From an uncultured Eggerthella sp. (lineage in GTDB: Bacteria > Actinomycetota > Coriobacteriia > Coriobacteriales > Eggerthellaceae): a stretch of DNA of 5,448 nucleotides. Position 1 is the stretch's first letter, and each line of letters opens with the position of its first letter. The stretch is taken from the NCBI GenBank assembly GCA_900548955.1, contig URMQ01000114.1:1-5448 (forward strand), in the 5' to 3' direction. Positions 1 through 5,270 of this stretch are shown here, piece by piece. Below the pieces are notes generated by a model that saw only the letters and a program-made list of their open reading frames with translations, did no database searches and was not told where the DNA came from. The translations under genes were made by a program, and so were the position numbers.

Positions 1-1
1 A

Positions 2-667
2 AAAAGTTTATCTATCGAAAGTCAAAATGGTAAAAACTCACTTGATTCAGTGGTAATGATTGAAGAAACCATTAGGTATTTTGTGGTGCAAACATTTACG
101 GTGAATCTTGATGGCTATTTGGGATATACCGGGCATAATTATTTACTCTATGAAGAAGATGGAAAAATTCGTCCGTTACCGTGGGACTACAACTCAGCAT
201 ATGCAACTTATACCTTAGGCATGCCGAATGCAGAAAATGATCCAGTAAAGTATGTTAATTATCCCATTGATACGCCTGCTCCAGGCTACATTATGATGAA
301 ACGTCCGCTCTATCATAAAGTGATGATGGTCCCTGAAAACTTCAATCGGTATTACGAACTATTCGATGAGTTCATTGCAGGATATTTTGAAAGTGGTTTA
401 TTTGAAAATCAGCTACGAGAAACTGCAGAAATGATTGCTCCTTACGTAGAACAGGATCCTACGAAGTTTTGCACGTATGAAGAATTTCTTGTGGGAGTAG
501 ATAGTTTTGCTCAATTCTGCAACTTGCGTGCTGAAAGTGCTCGAGGTCAATTGAGTGGTCAAGTTCCTTCTAGTTTTGCTGAGCAAGAAGCAGGAATAGG
601 AACTCCTATTGATACGGGTGATCTATGGCTTCCCGATATGGGTGAAGTTGCAGATTTGAAAGAATAA
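2..667 (+). CDS. CotH-family kinase, 3' part (start outside window)
   Basis: This is the C-terminal 221 residues of a CotH-type protein. The frame is open from base 2 without a stop, so the gene begins before the window; the ATG at 50 is internal because family-like sequence (LDSVV, residues 14-18) precedes it. CotH proteins are atypical protein kinases, first known from Bacillus spore coats, and many non-sporulating bacteria carry secreted or surface relatives. Visible family marks are RYFVVQTF (25-32), NLDGY (35-39), HNYLLYEEDG (45-54) and LPWDYN (59-64). Asp37 and Asp62 sit where the catalytic and metal-binding aspartates of CotH lie; that assignment is from memory of the family. A second conserved block, around KRPLYHKVM and the YFESG helix region, follows. 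The last ~35 residues (after GQLSGQVPSS) are acidic, low in complexity and probably a flexible tail. The N-terminal half, with any signal peptide, cannot be seen. Family assignment is fairly sure; the substrate is unknown. Confidence 0.82.
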   Translation, partial: KSLSIESQNGKNSLDSVVMIEETIRYFVVQTFTVNLDGYLGYTGHNYLLYEEDGKIRPLPWDYNSAYATYTLGMPNAENDPVKYVNYPIDTPAPGYIMMKRPLYHKVMMVPENFNRYYELFDEFIAGYFESGLFENQLRETAEMIAPYVEQDPTKFCTYEEFLVGVDSFAQFCNLRAESARGQLSGQVPSSFAEQEAGIGTPIDTGDLWLPDMGEVADLKE

Positions 668-672
668 TCATT

Positions 673-701
673 TTGGTTATCTTCAATCGGAATCGTATAC
701 T
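673..701 (+). promoter_or_regulatory. Candidate sigma-70 promoter of the sirtuin gene
   Basis: A -10-like TATACT (696-701) lies 17 bp after a weak -35-like TTGGTT (673-678). It is in the 118-bp gap between the CotH stop and the sirtuin start, so the sirtuin may have its own transcript. There is no clear terminator behind the CotH gene, so read-through is also possible. A small imperfect hairpin (744-760, CTTTGCG/CGCTAAG with a TTT loop) sits further down the leader. Prediction by eye only. Confidence 0.35.
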
Positions 702-774
702 AAAACCAGTGGGATTAACTTTTTATCTTTCTAGCACCGACTTCTTTGCGTTTCGCTAAGGAGATTGTTTCGTT

Positions 775-779
775 AGGAG
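775..779 (+). promoter_or_regulatory. Ribosome binding site of the sirtuin gene
   Basis: AGGAG lies 6 nt before the ATG at 786, which fixes that start. A second Shine-Dalgarno-like AAGGAG at 758-763 has no usable start codon at a proper distance and is probably incidental. Confidence 0.7.
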
Positions 780-785
780 CTTAGT

Positions 786-1580
786 ATGTCTGCTGCTCTA
801 ACTATTCATGAAGATATTGAAACGTTGCGCTCATGGATTAGTACATGTCCAAAAGGTGGCATGGTGTTCTTTGGTGGCGCTGGCGTGTCTACAGAAAGCG
901 GTATTCCGGATTTTCGTAGCTCTGATGGTTTATTCATGCAGCATTATCAAATTCCTCCAGAGCAGATTGTGTCTCATTCCTTTTTTGAAGCTCATCCTGC
1001 AGACTTTTATGACTTCTACTTTAATCATATGATTTTCCCTGATGTAGAACCAAATCAAGCACATCGAAAGCTTGCAGAGCTTGAGCAAGAGGGAATCCTG
1101 TCGGCAATAATCACCCAAAATGTTGATGGTCTTCATCAAAAAGCAGGTTCCAAAAACGTTTTTGAATTACATGGCAGCTCGGTAAAGAACTACTGTTGCT
1201 CCTGCAGGAAGCAATTTACGTTCGAAGAATTTGTTGCTCTAAGAAAACAAGCCCTTATCAGAGAAACGAACGACAGCGCATCTAATTCCTCTCTGAACGG
1301 AGTGCCACGGTGCCCTGAGTGTGACGGTATCGTTCGTCCCGATGTGGTTTTGTATGAAGAAGGATTGTCCGAAGATGTTTTGAGAGGAGCCATAAAGGCA
1401 ATTAGCCAAGCTGATTTAATGGTAGTAGCGGGCACGTCTTTGGTAGTTTACCCTGCAGCAGGCCTACTTCAATACTTCACAGGATCGCATCTTGCTATAG
1501 TGAATCTTCAGCCCACGGCAGCTGATAGAAATGCAGACCTTTGCATACCAGCAAAGGTAGGAGAAGTATTTGCTTTCTAA
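786..1580 (+). CDS. Sirtuin, NAD-dependent protein deacylase (Sir2 family)
   Basis: A complete 264-residue Sir2 protein. It removes acyl groups from lysines using NAD+, giving nicotinamide and O-acyl-ADP-ribose, in the cytoplasm. Visible motifs: the Rossmann/NAD-binding block GAGVSTESGIPDFRS (31-45), the ribose/nicotinamide pocket TQNVDGLH (110-117), catalytic His129 in ELHGS, a zinc site with Cys137 (or the adjacent Cys138), Cys140, Cys176 and Cys179, the substrate-binding stretch RPDVVLYEE (184-192), and the late NAD contacts GTSLVVYPA (216-224) and IVN (238-240). All catalytic residues are present, so it should be active. The closest family resemblance I recall is to compact bacterial class U sirtuins such as Thermotoga Sir2 (TQN[IV]D..HQ.AGSK..ELHG). 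I do not see the Tyr-x-x-Arg pair of CobB/SIRT5-type desuccinylases in the helical region around 74-84, so deacetylation is the likelier activity. A Ser/Asn-rich insert (about 161-172) lies between the two zinc half-sites. The gene faces the ADP-ribosylglycohydrolase fusion gene across 75 bp. Confidence 0.95.
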   Translation: MSAALTIHEDIETLRSWISTCPKGGMVFFGGAGVSTESGIPDFRSSDGLFMQHYQIPPEQIVSHSFFEAHPADFYDFYFNHMIFPDVEPNQAHRKLAELEQEGILSAIITQNVDGLHQKAGSKNVFELHGSSVKNYCCSCRKQFTFEEFVALRKQALIRETNDSASNSSLNGVPRCPECDGIVRPDVVLYEEGLSEDVLRGAIKAISQADLMVVAGTSLVVYPAAGLLQYFTGSHLAIVNLQPTAADRNADLCIPAKVGEVFAF

Positions 1581-1584
1581 AAGT

Positions 1585-1680
1585 CATAACTAAATAAGGC
1601 ACGTTTCTATTAGTGGGCAACCATCGTTTAATGGGCAAGCATTGATTAGTCCCAACTAAAATAAGCAAGCATCTATTAGT
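1585..1680. repeat. Degenerate 18-bp repeat array at the 3' end of the fusion gene
   Basis: Four related 18-bp units lie at 1597-1614, 1615-1632, 1633-1650 (these three exactly tandem) and 1663-1680, with approximate consensus GGGCAAGCATCTATTAGT. A 12-bp linker (1651-1662) holding the fusion gene's TAG stop separates the third and fourth; a similar 12 bp (1585-1596), also with a TAG in the same frame, follows the first unit. Unit 4 encodes the end of the fusion protein (LIDACL). Read on the minus strand in the same frame, the other units give LINACP, LNDGCP and LIETCL. The array fills nearly all of the 75-bp gap between the two converging genes. I see no classical terminator there; a 5-bp TTAGT/ACTAA stem at 1646-1659 and a bulged TAGTGGG/CCCAACTA pairing are weak. 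Confidence 0.75.
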
Positions 1681-2972
1681 TCTTTACCGCGAAGCTCATT
1701 CAACCATTCATCAGGGATACCTTCTATTCCGTAAACTATTCCTGCAAGAGCGCCAGCAACAGCAGCGGTGGTATCCGTGTCGTCTCCTAAATTCACTGCT
1801 TTTAGAACACAATCTTTGTAAGTGGTGGTAGTTGCCAAACACCAGTAGGCTGCTTTAAGGGTATCTAACACAAAACCACCCGAGCGAATTTCCGTGCGTG
1901 GGGTAGTAATAAGCGTTTCGTAATGGGGAAGTGCTGATTGGATGTCTGCACCAGATGCTAAGGCGCGGCATACGTGGACGAATTCAACGCAGGCTTCAGT
2001 TGATGTTTGATGTGCGTGAGTGATGGCGGACACTACTCGTATTTCATCGTCGGTTGCGTGTGTGAATGCTAGGGGAGCGGTACGCATTAATGATCCGTTG
2101 CCATTGTCAAACTCGCTACTGCATCCATAACCTTGCGATAACGCTTTTTGTGTTGCGATACCAATATCGAATAAGCCATCAATAGTGTAGGCACCTGTCT
2201 GGCACCAATTAATAAAGCGTGCTTGGATATCGGAGGGATCAATGCATCCCTGTTCACGGATGCTATCACATAAGGCAAGCGTCATAGAGGTGTCGTCACT
2301 CCAGGTTCCAGCTGGCTGATTGTGTGTTCCGTGACCAATCATATCGCTGCAAGAAAAGGTATCGCGATGTTTAAATTCGAAAGGGACGCCTAGAGCATCG
2401 CCTATAGCTAAGCCGTAAACGCAATCTTTCAGCGTGGCATGATTTAATCCTAGCTCAACTGAATAAAGGGGCTTATACAGGGCGCCTTCTGACGTTAAGG
2501 TACTTTTGTAAAACGTTACCGTATGTGTTAAGGCTGGTTGTGGGAAGTGTAGTTGTTGCAGAGATCCTTTAGGGATACGTGCCCTACGTGCGAGCGTAAT
2601 ATGAGGACGAAACTTCTTTTCATCGAAAGAGATGCCGCGATTACGCAATTCTTCACGGAGTAGTTCGGCAAGTTTTATAAGTTCATTGGTTGGTTGAATT
2701 TGTAGGTGGAGTGTTGCATCGTGAGGCTTTCCAAACTTTCCAAGGCCGATTGCATTCAGGCGAATAGGTTGTAGCAAGGGAAGTACTGCATCAATCGATT
2801 CAATTACTTTAACTGCGGTTGATTCATTGATATCTCCAAGGAAGGCAAGCGTGAGGTGATAGGTTTCTCGCTTCATGAATCTGCCCTCAATAGTGCGTTT
2901 GAGGGCATGCGCTAAAGAAGCTACTTCGTCACAAAATTCCTGGGGAAGTTCTAATGCAATAAAGGTTCGCAT
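1656..2972 (-). CDS. RNA 2',3'-cyclic phosphodiesterase fused to ADP-ribosylglycohydrolase
   Basis: A 438-residue two-domain protein, probably cytoplasmic. Residues 1-175 are a ThpR/LigT 2H phosphoesterase: it starts MRTFIALELP and carries both hallmark motifs, HLTL (39-42) and HITL (124-127), whose His/Thr pairs open 2',3'-cyclic phosphates in this family. Residues ~182-430 are an ADP-ribosylglycohydrolase (DraG/ARH): YGLAIGDALGVPFEF (186-200), the di-metal motif WSDDTSM (224-230), GNGSLMR (291-297) and the second metal motif GDDTDTT (396-402). Both domains look complete and their key residues are intact. I take the ATG at 2972 as the start: a GGAG lies 6 nt upstream, and ThpR proteins typically begin at this point. 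An upstream in-frame TTG at 2984 overlaps that Shine-Dalgarno and is unlikely. The usual members of each family are single-domain, so the fusion is notable. Substrates may be ADP-ribosylated protein or RNA, O-acetyl-ADP-ribose, or ADP-ribose cyclic phosphate. The last codons belong to an 18-bp repeat array that continues beyond the stop. Confidence 0.9.
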   Translation of the reverse strand: MRTFIALELPQEFCDEVASLAHALKRTIEGRFMKRETYHLTLAFLGDINESTAVKVIESIDAVLPLLQPIRLNAIGLGKFGKPHDATLHLQIQPTNELIKLAELLREELRNRGISFDEKKFRPHITLARRARIPKGSLQQLHFPQPALTHTVTFYKSTLTSEGALYKPLYSVELGLNHATLKDCVYGLAIGDALGVPFEFKHRDTFSCSDMIGHGTHNQPAGTWSDDTSMTLALCDSIREQGCIDPSDIQARFINWCQTGAYTIDGLFDIGIATQKALSQGYGCSSEFDNGNGSLMRTAPLAFTHATDDEIRVVSAITHAHQTSTEACVEFVHVCRALASGADIQSALPHYETLITTPRTEIRSGGFVLDTLKAAYWCLATTTTYKDCVLKAVNLGDDTDTTAAVAGALAGIVYGIEGIPDEWLNELRGKELIDACLF

Positions 2973-2978
2973 GGGGTA

Positions 2979-2982
2979 CTCC
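2979..2982 (-). promoter_or_regulatory. Ribosome binding site that sets the fusion gene's start
   Basis: On the minus strand GGAG is followed by 6 nt and then the ATG at 2972-2970. The TTG at 2984-2982, which would add four residues (MEYP), shares bases with this site, so it is better read as part of the Shine-Dalgarno than as the start codon. Confidence 0.75.
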
Positions 2983-3084
2983 AAATATGCCTGTTTTGAA
3001 TGGAAGAGTATTAATCATAGGTATTAGTCATGCAAATTACCGCGATATACACTCAATAAAGAATTATACGAATACGGAAAAATC
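2983..3084. promoter_or_regulatory. Divergent promoter region between the fusion gene and the AEC permease
   Basis: The 124 bp between two divergent starts must drive both genes. Minus-strand -10 candidates are a perfect TATAAT (3068-3063) and TATGAT (3019-3014), both without a good -35. A plus-strand -10 candidate is TATACA (3046-3051), with a poor -35. A 13-bp-period direct repeat, TATTA(A/G)TCAT at 3009-3018 and 3022-3031, could be an operator. None of these can be ranked with confidence by eye. Confidence 0.35.
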
Positions 3085-3089
3085 AAGGA
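3085..3089 (+). promoter_or_regulatory. Ribosome binding site of the AEC permease
   Basis: AAGGA lies 7 nt before the ATG at 3097. The other nearby ATG, at 3093, is in a different frame and too close. Confidence 0.65.
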
Positions 3090-3096
3090 CAGATGC

Positions 3097-4044
3097 ATGG
3101 GGGATATTTCTAGTGCGGTATTTCAGATGGGAATTTTGCTGATCGTTACCGCCGTTGGTTATCTTGCCACAAAATTAGGCTATTTGGATATGCGCGCAAA
3201 GGATAAAATCACGGCGCTTTTGCTGAATATTACGCTGCCCTGCATGATTATTGCGTCAGCAGGAAACCTTGATGCATCTACTCTAGGAATTCAGGTGCCC
3301 CTAAGTTTAGCGCTCGGTGCTCTAGCGTTTTTCCTTTGGGTTTTGGTTGCGTTTTTGTTTAATGTTGTTTTTCGCGTTCCTAAAGAGCAGCGTCCGTTGT
3401 ATTACTTTATGAGCGTTTGTTCTAATACAAGCTTTATTGGTATTCCCGTTGCGGATGCACTTTATGGTGAAAGCGCTGCGCTTTTATGTAGCGTATTTAT
3501 TATGGCAACGAGCACACTTATGTATAGCGTTGGGATAGCTTTATTACTTGGTGGGGGAGCTGCAAATAAAAAGGATGTCCTTCGCGCCGTTGTTTCTCCT
3601 TTAACTATTGCTGCCCTATTAGCTATCGCATTAGTGTTTTCTGGATTGCATTTGCCGTTATTGCTTCAAGATTCGCTTGAATTGATTGGCTCCATTACGC
3701 CACCAGTTGCCATGATGTTGGTGGGGGTAATTATTGCCAATGAAAAGATATCCCGTGTTGTTAAGGAATGGCGTCTGTATCCCTATATTATAATTCGTCA
3801 GTTGCTCGCATCTGCTGCAACATGTTTTCTGCTGAGCTTCTTTGTGAAAGATCCTGTATTGTTAGGTATTTTTACTGTTATGTTCGCAATGCCTGTTGGA
3901 TCAATGGCGCCAATGTTTTGTGCGAGTTATGGGAAAGATTCGGTGTTGCCAGCAAAAGGAACGATTCTAAGCACAATAGCTTCGTTTGCAATAGTTCCTT
4001 TATTGGTGGCGTTTATGCTAACAGTAGTGCCTCTAGCTTTTTAG
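3097..4044 (+). CDS. AEC (auxin efflux carrier) family transporter
   Basis: A 315-residue, very hydrophobic inner-membrane protein with about ten membrane segments (roughly 8-26, 37-56, 67-91, 101-122, 126-151, 164-182, 196-214, 226-248, 251-275, 286-312). It looks like two five-helix halves split by the polar loop NKKD (157-160). Family marks are the N-terminal GYLATKLGYLD (21-31), the helix-breaking NITLPCMI (44-51) in the first half, NTSFIGIPV (110-118), and in the second half the TPPVAMMLVG (201-210) and FAMPVGSMAP (263-272) stretches, which hold the prolines typical of crossover helices. Characterised bacterial members export or exchange small organic acids such as malate or malonate; the substrate here cannot be told from sequence. 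It is transcribed alone, divergent from the fusion gene and convergent with the dehydrogenase. Its last codons and stop form one side and the loop of a strong hairpin. Family call is firm, substrate unknown. Confidence 0.9.
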   Translation: MGDISSAVFQMGILLIVTAVGYLATKLGYLDMRAKDKITALLLNITLPCMIIASAGNLDASTLGIQVPLSLALGALAFFLWVLVAFLFNVVFRVPKEQRPLYYFMSVCSNTSFIGIPVADALYGESAALLCSVFIMATSTLMYSVGIALLLGGGAANKKDVLRAVVSPLTIAALLAIALVFSGLHLPLLLQDSLELIGSITPPVAMMLVGVIIANEKISRVVKEWRLYPYIIIRQLLASAATCFLLSFFVKDPVLLGIFTVMFAMPVGSMAPMFCASYGKDSVLPAKGTILSTIASFAIVPLLVAFMLTVVPLAF

Positions 4045-4054
4045 CTAGAGGCAC
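4027..4054. terminator. Perfect 12-bp hairpin over the stop codon of the permease
   Basis: GTGCCTCTAGCT (4027-4038) pairs perfectly with AGCTAGAGGCAC (4043-4054) around a TTTT loop. The TAG stop (4042-4044) spans the loop and the base of the right arm. Its place between converging genes suits a terminator or a transcript 3'-end stabiliser. However, no U-run follows directly on either strand (plus strand continues GTAAAATTACG), so it is not a textbook intrinsic terminator. Confidence 0.55.
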
Positions 4055-4166
4055 GTAAAATTACGACTCGTTATTTTGCTACTCCGAATCTCTTTAATCG
4101 TATGAGTGAAGGTAGTTTAAACAAGAAGACTTTCATTGATTGGATGAGTTTCAGTGGCTCTTAACT
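4055..4166. other. Convergent intergenic gap
   Basis: This is the gap between the permease hairpin and the stop of the dehydrogenase gene. It is AT-rich and I see no gene, promoter or second hairpin in it. The palindrome GTTTAAAC at 4115-4122 is short and probably incidental. Confidence 0.5.
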
Positions 4167-5237
4167 TTAGTGGCAATGGCAGCCTCCACCGCAACCGCAG
4201 CCGTCGTTAGTGTAGAGATGCATAGGGTAGGAAAGATACTCAACAGGAGCAAGCTTTTCTACCGTGATGTAACCAGGTTCAGCAGCCAATACAGTAGGGA
4301 TGCGATTAACAATATCGGCGCAGGTGTGCTCAACGGTAGCAGGCTTTTCTATACCAAAGACTACATCAGGCTCGCCAATAATCTTCCAGTCGCACATATC
4401 GCCATCTTCTGGTTCATAAACCTTGCCGATACACTGCGTTTCAATTACAGGTCCTTGGAAGGTCTCAGTTGTAACAACAGCGCTCATTCCGATGCAGTTG
4501 CCTGCTGGAATGGTCTCTCCAAGGGTTTCGGAATATACATCGTGATCAGAAATGTAAGGAACGCATTTCTGGGTTTGTGACTTAATGGACCAACCAAAAA
4601 GATTTACCAGAGCTTCGTTGGAATTCCAAACATAGGATGGCTCCAGTGTTTCTGGATGAGCAATCTGCTCTTCGAATTCATCTGGAGTAAGACCGCAGCC
4701 ATGTGCTTTAGCAAGGGCTAAGCCATAATCTTCAACGTTATAGCTGGTTGCTCCTTCAATTTTGTCGATGCGATGAACGCCGCCAGCAATGCAGCCGATC
4801 ATATTGATCCAGTAAATATCTTGCATACCTGCACCTACTACCGTGCAGCCAGTTTCTTTGGCAAGCGCATCAATTTCGTTGGTGATTTCTGGTGCGGTGG
4901 TCCAGGAGTAAATGGCTTCTTCGCAGGTGGTAACAACATTGATGCCACGTTCAACACACTTCATAATGTGTGGCTGCATATCGCTCATGAAACTAAAGAG
5001 CGTCAACACTGCAATATGCGGATCAGTTGTGTCGAGTACCTTGTCTGCGTCGTCGGTAATTTTGATACCGAGGTCAAACCCTAAGCCACAATACTGGCCA
5101 ACGTCTACGCCTTGCAGATCAGGATTGTTGTCGATTGCGCCTACAATTTCAGCGCCGTTTTCGTACAGATAGCGCAGCGTGTATTTAGACATTTTGCCGC
5201 AGCCATACTGAACAACACGAATTTTTTCACGATTCAT
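4167..5237 (-). CDS. ord: 2,4-diaminopentanoate dehydrogenase-like protein with Cys/His tail
   Basis: A 356-residue NAD(P)-dependent amino-acid dehydrogenase related to dihydrodipicolinate reductase. The family enzyme oxidatively deaminates (2R,4S)-2,4-diaminopentanoate to 2-amino-4-oxopentanoate in anaerobic ornithine fermentation, downstream of ornithine racemase and D-ornithine 4,5-aminomutase. Visible features: N-terminal nucleotide-binding fold VVQYGCGKMSK (8-18) with an acidic end of beta-2 (VGAIDNNP, 32-39), then LTLFSFM (78-84), GINVVTTCEEAIY (98-110), GAGMQDIYWINM (135-146), SYNVEDYGLALA (165-176), EPSYVWNSNEAL (199-210), DGDMCDWKIIGEPD (278-291) and EHTCADIVNRIP (303-314). These match my recall of diaminopentanoate dehydrogenases closely and over full length. 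Unusual is the tail: the last 11 residues contain Cys347, Cys349, Cys353, Cys355, His354 and His356 among glycines, resembling a metal-binding peptide. No aminomutase or thiolase partners (oraSE, ortAB) lie in the window, so the ornithine role is inferred from sequence alone. The start has an excellent Shine-Dalgarno. Confidence 0.78.
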   Translation of the reverse strand: MNREKIRVVQYGCGKMSKYTLRYLYENGAEIVGAIDNNPDLQGVDVGQYCGLGFDLGIKITDDADKVLDTTDPHIAVLTLFSFMSDMQPHIMKCVERGINVVTTCEEAIYSWTTAPEITNEIDALAKETGCTVVGAGMQDIYWINMIGCIAGGVHRIDKIEGATSYNVEDYGLALAKAHGCGLTPDEFEEQIAHPETLEPSYVWNSNEALVNLFGWSIKSQTQKCVPYISDHDVYSETLGETIPAGNCIGMSAVVTTETFQGPVIETQCIGKVYEPEDGDMCDWKIIGEPDVVFGIEKPATVEHTCADIVNRIPTVLAAEPGYITVEKLAPVEYLSYPMHLYTNDGCGCGGGCHCH

Positions 5238-5243
5238 GATGCC

Positions 5244-5250
5244 CCTCCTT
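5244..5250 (-). promoter_or_regulatory. Strong ribosome binding site of the dehydrogenase gene
   Basis: A full AAGGAGG on the minus strand lies 6 nt before the ATG at 5237. It is flanked by two copies of CATCATGAA (5260-5252 and 5241-5233). The upstream copy holds an out-of-frame ATG at 5256 that would open a 9-codon frame overlapping the true start. Confidence 0.85.
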
Positions 5251-5270
5251 TTTCATGATGTGATCCCCAA

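Noticed and set aside
50..667. CotH reading frame starting at the ATG at 50
   Set aside because: The frame is open back to base 2 and the preceding residues fit the family, so this ATG is internal to a gene cut by the window edge.
808..1435. Short frames inside the sirtuin gene on both strands
   Set aside because: They overlap a gene with full-length motif support and have no coding evidence of their own.
1656..1658. TAG stop of the fusion gene as a recoded (pyrrolysine) codon
   Set aside because: The frame continues only 21 residues before another TAG, there is no sign of recoding signals, and the permease also ends with TAG; tail duplication explains the pattern more simply.
1585..1680. 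Repeat array as a CRISPR
   Set aside because: Units are only 18 bp, degenerate, directly abutting and without unique spacers; no cas genes are present.
2087..2278. 63-residue minus-strand frame inside the fusion gene
   Set aside because: It is an out-of-frame shadow of the ADP-ribosylglycohydrolase domain.
3768..4058. 96-residue plus-strand frame overlapping the permease
   Set aside because: It is a +2 frame shadow of the permease's last four membrane segments, with no ribosome binding site.
4115..4122. Palindrome GTTTAAAC as an operator
   Set aside because: Only 8 bp, AT-rich and located between converging genes where no promoter is expected.
4140..4580. 146-residue plus-strand frame (Ala/Val-rich start)
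   Set aside because: It lies antisense to the C-terminal half of the dehydrogenase, shows no family features, and is explained by the opposite strand's codon use.
4773..5172. Two plus-strand frames (4773-5084 and 4912-5172)
   Set aside because: Both are antisense shadows of the dehydrogenase gene without ribosome binding sites or recognisable domains.
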